NCBI GenBank assembly: GCA_002490725.1
Contig: DKUN01000013.1
Location: 1 to 29,758 of the forward strand
DNA length: 29,758 nt
Reading direction: 5' to 3'
Origin: Porphyromonadaceae bacterium UBA7203
GTDB taxonomy: Bacteria; Bacteroidota; Bacteroidia; Bacteroidales; Muribaculaceae
This document shows, one piece after another, positions 11,688 to 19,172 of the stretch. Every line of letters begins with the position of its first letter. Position 1 is the first letter of the stretch. A model generated the notes under the pieces. The model worked only from the letters and a program-made list of their open reading frames with translations, did no database searches and was not told the DNA's origin. The position numbers and the translations under genes are program-made.

Positions 11688-11728
11688 AAAATCCGGCCGG
11701 GGGAAGTTTCCCCTTGGCCGGATTTTTT
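11688..11728. terminator. Bidirectional intrinsic terminator between convergent genes
   Basis: Arms aaaatccggcc (11688-11698) and ggccggatttt (11716-11726) are perfectly complementary, with an inner ggggaa/ttcccc extension. Ts follow on the plus side, and the A-run on the other side gives Ts on the minus strand. It serves both the M48 gene (plus) and the patatin gene (minus, stop at 11750). Confidence 0.88.
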
Positions 11729-11749
11729 TGAGTTCTGGCGACGTGGCCG

Positions 11750-12538
11750 TCAGAAGTGTTTGCGCAGGGCGCGTATCGTGGCCAGATAGCCGTTATCGAC
11801 CAGCAGCGACAGCGAATTGAGGTCAAAGGCCTGGTGGTCGGCCACTTCGGTCAGGTTGACCACGATGTCGCAGATTTCAAGGTCAGGAATAACGTTGTGT
11901 TTCGACATCAGGGCATATGAGCGCTGGGCAATCTCGATGATGTTCTTTGCCGGCGGGGCCTGATACATCGGCGAGCAGTTTATGCCTATGAGGTGGGTGC
12001 AGAGGTGGCGTATGGCCCATGAGGGCATGTTGTGGAGCACCCCGCCGTCGACGTAGCGGTGGCCGTCGATATTTACCGGCTCGAATACGATCGGAATCGA
12101 GCATGAGGCCACGATGCGTTCGGCCAGCGGCCCCTCGGTGAAGGCCATTTTCGTGCCGTGGTCAATGTCAGTGGCTCCGATAACTGTTGCAATCGGCAGG
12201 TCTTCGATGTTCTTGTAGGGCAAGATGCGTTCAAGGTGTTTCTTGAACCGATCGAGCGAGAAAAATGACTCGCGCGGCACGTGCATCTCGGCGAAATCGC
12301 GGAATTTGGAGTCGGAAAACAGTTTCAGCAGCGGGTCGTTGTCATAGTCGTTAAGCAGGCCTGCTGCGAAAAAGGCGGCCACCACGCTGCCGGCGCTGAC
12401 TCCCGCAATGATGTCGGGAATCAGGCCGAGTTCGCGCAGCGCGCGCATGGCTCCGATGTGGGCAAACCCGCGCGCCCCGCCTCCGCTGAGGCATACTCCG
12501 AGGCGATAAGGCCGCGTGTGTGACGTAGGGATTTTCAT
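11750..12538 (-). CDS. Patatin-like phospholipase / lipid acyl hydrolase
   Basis: The protein has 262 residues. The patatin fold is shown by the oxyanion loop SGGGARGFAHIGAM (18-31), the nucleophile elbow GVSAG with Ser48 (46-50), and the second dyad residue Asp164 in YVDGGVLHN. This is the RssA/YchK-like size class, with no fused barrel or nucleotide-binding domain. No signal peptide is visible, so it is probably cytoplasmic or peripheral to the inner membrane. It hydrolyses acyl esters of lipids in related enzymes; the substrate here is unknown. It lies 64 nt after der with no promoter visible in the gap, so it may be the last gene of the YceD-to-Der run. It ends at the bidirectional terminator at 11688-11728. 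Confidence 0.92.
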   Translation of the reverse strand: MKIPTSHTRPYRLGVCLSGGGARGFAHIGAMRALRELGLIPDIIAGVSAGSVVAAFFAAGLLNDYDNDPLLKLFSDSKFRDFAEMHVPRESFFSLDRFKKHLERILPYKNIEDLPIATVIGATDIDHGTKMAFTEGPLAERIVASCSIPIVFEPVNIDGHRYVDGGVLHNMPSWAIRHLCTHLIGINCSPMYQAPPAKNIIEIAQRSYALMSKHNVIPDLEICDIVVNLTEVADHQAFDLNSLSLLVDNGYLATIRALRKHF

Positions 12539-12602
12539 GGGCGGGTGATTGGGTCGTGGTGGTGTGGTAAGAGGAGAGCGTTATGAGGGTTAGAGAGTGT
12601 GC

Positions 12603-13922
12603 TTACTTTTCGCGCATGAAGATTGAAATCGGCGTGCCGGTAAAGTCCCAGTTGGCGCGGATTTTGTTTTCGAGATAGCGGCGGTAGGGTTCTTTGACCC
12701 ACTGGGGCAGGTTGCAGAAGAACACGAATGTCGGAATGCGCTGCTCCTTGAGCTGCGTAACATATTTTATCTTCACGAACTTGCCTTTGGTTGCAGGCGG
12801 CGGGTAGGCCGCAATGGCGTTGAGCATCACTTCGTTGAGTCGCGACGTAGGCACCTGGCGGTTGCGGTTGTCATAGACCTCGCGGGCGGTTTCGAGAACC
12901 TTGTGGATGCGCTGTTTGGTCAGTGCGGAGCAGAAAATGATGGGAAAGTCGGTAAAGGGCGCAAAGCGCTGGCGCACAGCATTCTCGAAATGGCTGATTG
13001 CGTCTTGCGATTTGTCGGTTACCAGGTCCCACTTGTTGATGCACACAACCAGGCCCTTTTTGTTCTTCTGAATGAGCGAGTAGATGTTGGCGTCCTGGGC
13101 CTCGATGCCACGGGTGGCGTCGATCATCAGAATGCAGACATCGCTCGCTTCGATAGCACGGATCGAGCGGATTACCGAGTAGTATTCAATGTCTTCGGTA
13201 ACCTTGTTTTTCTTGCGTATGCCGGCGGTGTCGACCAGATAGAAGTCAAAGCCGAATTTGTTGTAGCGGGTGTAGATGCTGTCGCGCGTGGTGCCGGCAA
13301 TGTCGGTTACTATGTGGCGGTCTTCGCCAATAAAGGCATTGATGAGCGACGATTTGCCGGCGTTGGGGCGGCCGACGATGGCAAACTTGGGCAGAGCCTC
13401 GAGCAGGGCGGCCGCGTCGTCGTCGGTTTCGGGAAGTTTCTTGACGATTTCGTCGAGCAGGTCGCCTGTGCCGAAGCCGCTGACGGCGCTGACGGGATAG
13501 GGTTCGCCGAGGCCGAGCGAGTAGAATTCGGCCACGTTATAGAGCCAGTCGTTCGAGTCAACCTTGTTGGCCACGAGGATAACCGGCTTTTTGCTGCGGC
13601 GCAGAATTTCGGCTACGCGGTCGTCGAGGTCAGTCACGCCGTTCATGGCGTCGACCACAAAGAGTATTTCATCGGCCTGCTCGATGGCCAGATGTACCTG
13701 CTTGTTGATTTCTCCTTCGAAAATATCTTCGGAGTTCACCACCCAGCCGCCGGTGTCGATGATTGAAAAGTCGCGACCGTTCCAGTCAACCTTGCCATAC
13801 TGGCGGTCGCGCGTGGTGCCGGCCGTTCCGTCGACTATTGCGCGTCGGCTTTGAGTCAGGCGGTTAAAGAGCGTTGACTTGCCGACGTTGGGGCGGCCGA
13901 CGATTGCTACTAATTGTCCCAT
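12603..13922 (-). CDS. der: Ribosome biogenesis GTPase Der (EngA)
   Basis: This double GTPase has 439 residues and acts in late 50S assembly. The first G domain has the P-loop GRPNVGKST (9-17), then TTRDRQYG, DTGGW and NKVD. The second has GRPNAGKSS, TTRDSIY, DTAGIRKK and NKWDLV. The C-terminal KH-like domain ends at residue 439 with GTPISIFMREK. Tandem G domains with a KH domain are diagnostic of Der. The order era-der on one strand (67 nt apart), downstream of fabH and rpmF, groups ribosome assembly factors. No separate promoter was recognised in the 67-nt gap. Confidence 0.97.
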   Translation of the reverse strand: MGQLVAIVGRPNVGKSTLFNRLTQSRRAIVDGTAGTTRDRQYGKVDWNGRDFSIIDTGGWVVNSEDIFEGEINKQVHLAIEQADEILFVVDAMNGVTDLDDRVAEILRRSKKPVILVANKVDSNDWLYNVAEFYSLGLGEPYPVSAVSGFGTGDLLDEIVKKLPETDDDAAALLEALPKFAIVGRPNAGKSSLINAFIGEDRHIVTDIAGTTRDSIYTRYNKFGFDFYLVDTAGIRKKNKVTEDIEYYSVIRSIRAIEASDVCILMIDATRGIEAQDANIYSLIQKNKKGLVVCINKWDLVTDKSQDAISHFENAVRQRFAPFTDFPIIFCSALTKQRIHKVLETAREVYDNRNRQVPTSRLNEVMLNAIAAYPPPATKGKFVKIKYVTQLKEQRIPTFVFFCNLPQWVKEPYRRYLENKIRANWDFTGTPISIFMREK

Positions 13923-13989
13923 TTTGTTGAATTAAAAGTGATAAGTTAAAGTTGTTGGCGAGGAGAGAGTGCGAGAGCCCGGCTGCGGC

Positions 13990-14898
13990 TTACTGAATGT
14001 AGCCGAACGATTTGAGTTTGTTTTCGCGGTTGCGCCAGTTGGGTTCGACTTTGACGAAGAGTTCCAGAAAGACGCGCTTGTCGAAAAACTTTTCGATGTC
14101 TTTGCGTGCGGCCGAACCTACTTTTTTGAGCATCGAGCCCTGGCGTCCGATGAGGATTCCCTTTTGCGAGTCGCGCTCAACGTAGATTACCGCCATGATG
14201 TGGATTGAGCTGTCTTTTTCCTCGAACTTCTCAACAATGACTTCGGTCGAGTAGGGCACCTCTTTTTCGTAGTTTTCAAGAATCTTTTCGCGGATAATTT
14301 CGGTTACGAAGAAGCGGGCGGGCTTGTCGGTCAGTGCGTCCTTGCCGAAATAGGGGGGCGATGGGGGCAGCAGTTCGACAATGCGTTTCATCAGGTTGTC
14401 GACGTTGAAGTTCTCGGCGGCCGAAATCGGGAATATCTCGGCTGCGGGCAGGCGGTTTTGCCAGTCGCTCACAATTTTCATGAGGTTGCCGTCTCCGCTG
14501 AGCAGGTCGATTTTGTTGATTACCAGCAGCACGGGCACTTTCTCTTTGGCTACTTTGGCCAGGAAGTCGGCGTTCTTTTCGGGGTCTTCGATTACGTCGG
14601 TAACGTAGAGCAGAATGTCGGCGTCGGTCAGTGCGCCTTCGCTGAAGGTGAGCATCGCTTCCTGCATTTTGTAGCGAGGCTTGAGCACACCGGGGGTGTC
14701 GCTGAACACGATCTGGTATGCGGGGTCGTTGACGATGCCCGTGATGCGGTGGCGCGTGGTCTGGGCTTTGGGTGTAATGATGCTCATTCGTTCGCCAACC
14801 AGGCGGTTCATCAGGGTCGACTTGCCTACGTTGGGGTTGCCGACTATGTTGACGAAGCCGGCCTTATGCTGTTGTTCCTGTTTGAGGGATTCTTCCAT
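13990..14898 (-). CDS. era: GTPase Era (16S rRNA / 30S maturation)
   Basis: The protein has 302 residues. Its single G domain has P-loop GNPNVGKST (20-28), the effector stretch KAQTTRHRITGI, DTPG in FSDTPGVLKP and the specificity motif NKIDLL. A C-terminal KH domain follows, with GILIGRQGSMLKKVG and the tail FLELFVKVEPNWR typical of Era, which binds near the 3' end of 16S rRNA. The length matches the family (about 300). The gene begins 182 nt after fabH, beyond a large hairpin at 14977-15023. No consensus promoter was found in that gap, so it may depend on read-through from upstream. Confidence 0.97.
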   Translation of the reverse strand: MEESLKQEQQHKAGFVNIVGNPNVGKSTLMNRLVGERMSIITPKAQTTRHRITGIVNDPAYQIVFSDTPGVLKPRYKMQEAMLTFSEGALTDADILLYVTDVIEDPEKNADFLAKVAKEKVPVLLVINKIDLLSGDGNLMKIVSDWQNRLPAAEIFPISAAENFNVDNLMKRIVELLPPSPPYFGKDALTDKPARFFVTEIIREKILENYEKEVPYSTEVIVEKFEEKDSSIHIMAVIYVERDSQKGILIGRQGSMLKKVGSAARKDIEKFFDKRVFLELFVKVEPNWRNRENKLKSFGYIQ

Positions 14899-14976
14899 TG
14901 ATGTCAGTTTGTTTCGGTTATGAAGTTACTATATGACCTTAACGCCTGTAGCCGTCAGTTGGTTTTTGAGTTAAAA

Positions 14977-15023
14977 GCGCGCGGCTGCTTGCCCCGCAAG
15001 TCCGGGGAGAAGCATCCGCGCGC
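14977..15023 (-). terminator. Large hairpin between fabH and era (terminator or attenuator)
   Basis: Outer arms of 14 nt (14977-14990 and 15010-15023) pair with one mismatch, and an inner ccccg/cgggg stem extends them. In the minus transcript the hairpin is followed by TTTT and a T/A-rich stretch, so it looks like an intrinsic terminator of the YceD-rpmF-fabH mRNA. Era and der would then rely on read-through or an unrecognised promoter at 14899-14976. Confidence 0.6.
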
Positions 15024-15080
15024 AAAGTAGGTTGTTTGGCAGTGGCCGGTAGTAGTGAGGGCGTTTGAAGTTTTTTGGAA

Positions 15081-16064
15081 TCAGATGTCCCAGATAACGT
15101 ACATTGCGCCCCAGGTGAAACCTGCGCCGAAGGCGGTGAGCAGGAGCTTGTCGCCTTTTTTGATGCGGTCCTTATATTCGGCTATGCAGATGGGAATTGA
15201 CGCTGCCGAGGTGTTGCCGGTGTGTTCGATGTTGACAAGCACTTTGTCGCGGTCGATTCCTGCGCGGTCGGCTACGGCCTCGATGATGCGGAGGTTTGCC
15301 TGGTGGGGTATGAACCAATTGACGCTTTCCATTGTCAGACCGTTGCGTTCTGCTACCTCGAGCGAGGAGTTGAACATGTTGGTTACAGCGTGCTTGTAAA
15401 CGGCCCGGCCTTCCTGGTAGACGTAGTGCTCGTGGGCGTCGACGGTTTCGTGAGTGGTGGGCTTGGCGCTGCCTCCGGCCTTCATGATGAGGTTGTGGCA
15501 ACCGTTGCCGTCAACGTAGAACTGGGCGTCCATGATGCCTACGGGCTCTTCGGTGGGCTCGAGGAGCATAGCGGCTGCACCGTCGCCGAAGAGTGGGCAG
15601 GTCGCACGGTCAGTGTAGTCGGTCATCGACGACATTTTTTCGGCGGCGACAACCACGACTTTCTTGCGGAGGCCTGAACGGATGTAGGCTGCGCCGTCTT
15701 GCAGACCGATGAGGAAGCCTGCGCAGGCAGCCTCGAGGTCGTAGCTGTAGGCCTTGCTCATGCCGAGGTCGTGGCATATGATTGAGCCGGTCGACGGGAA
15801 GCGGTAGTCAGGATTGCAGGTGCAACAAATGAGCAGGTCGACATCTTCGGCCTTTGTACCTGTCTGTTCGAGCAGTTTTGCAACGGCTTGCGAACCCATA
15901 TATGACGAGCCCTTTTCGGGGTCTTTGAGTATACGGCGTTCTTTGATGCCGACGCGTGTGGTAATCCACTCGTCGTTGGTGTCGACCATCTTCGACAGCA
16001 TTTCGTTGTCGAGAATGTCGTCGGGCAGGTATGAAGCCACTCCGGCTATGCGAGCGTAGAGCAT
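15081..16064 (-). CDS. fabH: Beta-ketoacyl-ACP synthase III
   Basis: This enzyme condenses acetyl-CoA (or another short acyl-CoA) with malonyl-ACP to start fatty-acid synthesis in the cytosol. It has 327 residues, the normal size. The catalytic triad is visible: Cys114 in LEAACAGFLIGL, His254 in FIPHQANLRI and Asn284 in EHTGNTSAAS. The C-terminal AFGAGFTWGAMYV stretch is also typical. It lies 27 nt after rpmF and follows YceD, an arrangement that couples lipid and ribosome synthesis and is found in many bacteria. The primer preference (acetyl versus branched acyl) cannot be read from sequence. Confidence 0.96.
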   Translation of the reverse strand: MLYARIAGVASYLPDDILDNEMLSKMVDTNDEWITTRVGIKERRILKDPEKGSSYMGSQAVAKLLEQTGTKAEDVDLLICCTCNPDYRFPSTGSIICHDLGMSKAYSYDLEAACAGFLIGLQDGAAYIRSGLRKKVVVVAAEKMSSMTDYTDRATCPLFGDGAAAMLLEPTEEPVGIMDAQFYVDGNGCHNLIMKAGGSAKPTTHETVDAHEHYVYQEGRAVYKHAVTNMFNSSLEVAERNGLTMESVNWFIPHQANLRIIEAVADRAGIDRDKVLVNIEHTGNTSAASIPICIAEYKDRIKKGDKLLLTAFGAGFTWGAMYVIWDI

Positions 16065-16091
16065 GTTGTTACGTCAGGGGCGTTGTTTAAA

Positions 16092-16277
16092 TCAGATGGC
16101 CTCGGCCTTTTCAATCACTACATGGCCGCGATAGAAACCGCATTCGCCACAGACGGTGTGGTAGATGTGCCATGCGCCGCAGTTGGGGCAAACTGCGAGG
16201 GTGGGCATTTGTGCTTTGTCGTGGGTGCGACGTTTGGCGGTACGGGTCTTTGATTGTCTGCGTTTAGGATGTGCCAT
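16092..16277 (-). CDS. rpmF: 50S ribosomal protein L32
   Basis: The protein has 61 residues. The N-terminal basic stretch MAHPKRRQSKTRTAKRRTHD is characteristic of bL32. Two CxxC knuckles (CPNC and CGEC) form the zinc ribbon, so this is the zinc-binding form. It lies 49 nt after the YceD gene and 27 nt before fabH, the classic yceD-rpmF-fab arrangement. Confidence 0.97.
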   Translation of the reverse strand: MAHPKRRQSKTRTAKRRTHDKAQMPTLAVCPNCGAWHIYHTVCGECGFYRGHVVIEKAEAI

Positions 16278-16326
16278 TTTTCTTTATAAGTTTTGTCGTT
16301 ATTGTTTTTTATTGTCGGGATTTGAG

Positions 16327-16863
16327 CTAATCTTCGTTGCTTGAACCGGAGTCGTCGATGTCGTCGTCGATCAGCTCCCGGTCGAAGTCGGTGTCATCGT
16401 CGGCTGCGTTGCTGACTCCGTATTTTTTGTTGAGTGCGCTCATGGCGCGGTTGCATTTTCCCTGAGGGTGCACGTGGCGTGGCGGAATGGCCAGCACCGC
16501 CGTGTCATAAATCATGTAGGCGACGTTGAGGTAGTTGTCGCTTTCGGGAATTATGAGCAGGGTGTCGCTGTCGTCGTTGTATTCCTCGCCGTATTTCACC
16601 GTGAGGTTATAAGCGGCGTCGATGTCGAGCGGCAGTTCGTCGAGGCAACGGTCACAGAGCACGGTCAGGGTGCCCGCAAGGTGAAATGACAACTGATATG
16701 CGTCGCCGCGATGGTCTACATCAAGAGTGACGTTGATGTCGGCATCGCGCACGTCAGAGTTCTCCATGTTGATGAAGAACTGCTTGTCGAGATGATACTC
16801 AAAGGTGTGCTTCCCTTCCGGCAAGCTCTTGAGCATCAGCTTGTATTCAGTGAACTTTCCCAT
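16327..16863 (-). CDS. YceD / DUF177 family protein
   Basis: The protein has 178 residues, is acidic and cytoplasmic, and starts at ATG 16861-16863. The DUF177 signature is CDRCLDEL with Cys70 and Cys73. The later stretch PPRHVHPQGKCN (Cys137) is typical of the family. The C-terminal tail is very rich in Asp and Glu. YceD proteins are linked to 23S rRNA and 50S maturation in E. coli and plants. The position directly before rpmF supports the assignment. It is the first gene of the cluster, about 35 nt downstream of the -7 box at 16898-16905. Confidence 0.92.
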   Translation of the reverse strand: MGKFTEYKLMLKSLPEGKHTFEYHLDKQFFINMENSDVRDADINVTLDVDHRGDAYQLSFHLAGTLTVLCDRCLDELPLDIDAAYNLTVKYGEEYNDDSDTLLIIPESDNYLNVAYMIYDTAVLAIPPRHVHPQGKCNRAMSALNKKYGVSNAADDDTDFDRELIDDDIDDSGSSNED

Positions 16864-16897
16864 TTGTGACTGTTGGTCTGTCGGTTGAAAAACTGCG

Positions 16898-16928
16898 CAA
16901 AGTTACGTAATTCTATCCAATTCCCCAA
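16898..16928 (-). promoter_or_regulatory. Bacteroidetes-type promoter of the YceD-rpmF-fabH cluster
   Basis: On the minus strand TTG (16928-16926), a 20-nt spacer and TAACTTTG (16905-16898) give a full match to the -33/-7 consensus. No second promoter is evident within the cluster. Confidence 0.82.
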
Positions 16929-17003
16929 ATCTTTTTCAAATTTCCTGCCTGCGCGTTGCCTGCGGCAGCCCCGCGCAGCCCCGTCCGAGGGTCTGTGTGT
17001 ATA

Positions 17004-17080
17004 AAAACATAAAGCGAATCGTCATCCCGACGACTCGCTTCATAACCTTTATCTTAATCTAATACTATGAAAAACACACA
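17004..17080 (-). ncRNA. Candidate small RNA with own promoter and terminator
   Basis: A consensus promoter (17084-17114) should start transcription near 17078-17080 on the minus strand. The RNA would begin with a U-rich region and end in a 12-bp hairpin, 17012-17023 paired with 17029-17040, loop 5 nt. This is followed by TATGTTTTTAT. The one imperfect pair is G-U in minus RNA but A-C on the plus strand, which supports this orientation. The predicted length is about 75 nt. A 35-codon frame (ATG at 17043, stop at 16936) overlaps the hairpin and is an alternative explanation. The sequence feels like a recurrent Bacteroidales intergenic element, but that is recollection only. Ends are approximate. 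Confidence 0.5.
17012..17040 (-). terminator. Terminator-like hairpin of the candidate small RNA
   Basis: Twelve-base arms pair fully in minus-strand RNA with one G-U, around a GGGAT loop, and are followed by a T-rich stretch (TATGTTTTTAT). It could also terminate transcripts coming from the sulfatase-like gene that ends at 17189. Confidence 0.6.
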
Positions 17081-17083
17081 CTG

Positions 17084-17114
17084 CAAAGGTAGGGGTAATT
17101 TTTTATTCTGCCAA
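17084..17114 (-). promoter_or_regulatory. Bacteroidetes-type promoter of the candidate small RNA
   Basis: TTG (17114-17112), a 20-nt spacer and TACCTTTG (17091-17084) on the minus strand match the consensus exactly. No annotated-size gene starts downstream before 16863, which is why a short transcript is proposed. Confidence 0.7.
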
Positions 17115-17188
17115 CTAAACAGACGCTTCTTAACAACTATTAACTGCGTCAGGCATTAAAATTGCCCCGGCAGGAGTTTGTGCCTTTA

Positions 17189-19168
17189 TTAGAGATGAAC
17201 GTTGTTTGAGGCCTGTTTCTCCGCGTAGGTCTGCACGATAGCTTTAATCTTCGTGGCCATGCTCTGTTCTGCTTCCAGGCCGTGGCCAACGAGGTTATTG
17301 CGCAGCCACGGGTCGTCCTTGAAGTTATAGAGGCCGAACGGAGTCCATTCGGTCGGTTCCATCTGCATTACGTAATCGCCCATGACAAGCTGCGGAAAGT
17401 GGTTCCAGCGGAATCCCCACGTCGAGTCGGCGGGCATGTTGAGCACGTCGTTGCCGAAGGCGAAGTAGGGCTTGTCGTAGCCGAGCAGGCCGAGCACCGT
17501 AGGCAGTACGTCAATCTGCTGCATGTTGCCCGGGCGCACTCCGGGGGTGAGAGTGCCGCTCGGGTCGTAGATGGCGATGGGAATTTTCATTCGCCCGAGC
17601 TCGGTGTTGTAGACGTCGTGTTCCGGCTCGTGAAGAAATGCGTGGTCGGCCGATATTATAAATAAGGTGTTGCTGAACCAGGGTTGCTTTTCGGCTTCGG
17701 CAAAGAAGCGGCGCAGGGCGTCGTCGCTATAGCGCAGCGTGCGGTAGATTTCGAGTTTGCCTTCGGGAGGGAACCGGTCTTCCATCCCGGCGGGCACGTC
17801 GAAGGGGTGGTGGCTCGACAGCGAGAAGAGGCCTGCCACGAACGGGCGCGGCATTTCGTCGAGGTGGCGCTTGAAGTATTGCATGAACGGCCCGTCCCAT
17901 ATGCCCCATGTGCCGTCGAAGTCGTCCATTCCGGCCGTGTTCGGGTCGGCGACATACTCGTCGATGCCATAGTAGTTCTTGAAACCGGCCTGGCGGACAA
18001 AGGCCTGCAGGCCGAGCGATTCATTGTCGGCACCATGAAAAAAGGCCGTGTGATAGCCTTCGCGGTCAAGCAGTTCGCCCAGGCCGGTAACGTGGTTGAG
18101 CGAGTAGGGAGACACGACGAACGGCCTGCGCATGCGCGGCGTCGATGCGAGCAGCGACGGCAGGGCGTCGATTGAGAATCCGCTGTTGGAGAGCGTGTTT
18201 TCAAACCTGACGCATCGGGTCAGCAGCGAGTCGAGAAAGGGGGTGTAACCTTTATAGTTGCCGTCTTCAAGGTCGGGGTTAAGCGAGCCTACAAATTCGC
18301 GGCCGAAACTTTCGAGCACGAATATCACCACGTTGTGGCCACGCAGCTGGCCGCCGATACTGTCGGCGGGAAAGTGGAGCGGCGAGTACTCGGCGAGCAG
18401 GGCGTCGTCGGAGTCGAAAAATTTAGGCGAGGGCGAGGGTGTGCCTCCGATGGTGCGCAGCATTGCAAACGGAGTGTTCAGCACCAGGTCGACGTCGATG
18501 GGTTCGGTTGCGAAGCGCTGGGCGTAGCCTATGGAAATCGGGCGTGTAACTTTTGAAAGTGTGCATCCGCGCACGCCCCAGATAAACACTACCACCCAGA
18601 ATGCCAGTCCGATAGTATGGCCGAGATAGTAGTGCCACAGCGGACGTCCGCTTACGGGACCGCGGGTGGGCACGTAGAGCTTCCATAGGGCCCACACCAT
18701 TGTGGCGAAGAGCAGAAGGAGCGGCCAGTGGCTGAAGGCCTCGGTTGATATGATTTTCAGCATGTTGGCGGCGCTTTCGTTGCCGAACTCGTCGAACAGG
18801 GCCATGGTTGAGCGGTGTTGGCGATAGCTGAAAAACACGGTGTCGCAGAGGTTTGCGGCCAGAGCTACGGAGTTGGTGGCCACGTAGACCGTGCGCTCGA
18901 AGGTTCTGAATCCGTGGCGTTCCTTGTAGTGAAGCGGAAAGAAGGCAAGCGCCAGCCACAGGCAGTTGGTGTAGAGAATGGCCGAAGTGTCAAACAGCAG
19001 GCCGCCACGGCTGATGAGCCAGAATGACTGCCACGTGAGGTGAAACAGCCCGTGGTTGACTGCCAGAAATGCCAAGCGGGTCACCTCCATGAAGAGGTAG
19101 ACCCAGAACAGATTGACCAAGGCAGACCACATGGTGGTCTGCCTCAGGCATTTCAGTAATTTTGACAT
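17189..19168 (-). CDS. LtaS/sulfatase-superfamily inner-membrane phosphoglycerol transferase-like protein
   Basis: The protein has 659 residues from ATG 19168, which lies 4 nt after the fabD stop. A start at 19276 would add 36 residues inside fabD and is less likely. About five transmembrane segments occupy residues 15-37, 55-80, 93-115, 148-166 and 180-199. The periplasmic alkaline-phosphatase-like domain follows, with VLESFGRE (metal Glu286), SNSGFSIDALPS (possible nucleophile Ser332), FFHGADNES (377-384), SLSSHHPF (449-456) and ISADHAF (Asp508, His509). These are hallmarks of LtaS/MdoB-type enzymes that transfer phosphoglycerol or phosphoethanolamine groups or hydrolyse such esters. In Gram-negatives the substrate is usually a periplasmic glycan or lipid head group; here it is unknown. 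It is probably co-transcribed with fabD. Confidence 0.9.
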   Translation of the reverse strand: MSKLLKCLRQTTMWSALVNLFWVYLFMEVTRLAFLAVNHGLFHLTWQSFWLISRGGLLFDTSAILYTNCLWLALAFFPLHYKERHGFRTFERTVYVATNSVALAANLCDTVFFSYRQHRSTMALFDEFGNESAANMLKIISTEAFSHWPLLLLFATMVWALWKLYVPTRGPVSGRPLWHYYLGHTIGLAFWVVVFIWGVRGCTLSKVTRPISIGYAQRFATEPIDVDLVLNTPFAMLRTIGGTPSPSPKFFDSDDALLAEYSPLHFPADSIGGQLRGHNVVIFVLESFGREFVGSLNPDLEDGNYKGYTPFLDSLLTRCVRFENTLSNSGFSIDALPSLLASTPRMRRPFVVSPYSLNHVTGLGELLDREGYHTAFFHGADNESLGLQAFVRQAGFKNYYGIDEYVADPNTAGMDDFDGTWGIWDGPFMQYFKRHLDEMPRPFVAGLFSLSSHHPFDVPAGMEDRFPPEGKLEIYRTLRYSDDALRRFFAEAEKQPWFSNTLFIISADHAFLHEPEHDVYNTELGRMKIPIAIYDPSGTLTPGVRPGNMQQIDVLPTVLGLLGYDKPYFAFGNDVLNMPADSTWGFRWNHFPQLVMGDYVMQMEPTEWTPFGLYNFKDDPWLRNNLVGHGLEAEQSMATKIKAIVQTYAEKQASNNVHL

Positions 19169-19172
19169 TGGT

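Noticed and set aside
12903..13766. Plus-strand frame of 287 codons
   Set aside because: Antisense to der, which has complete G-domain motifs.
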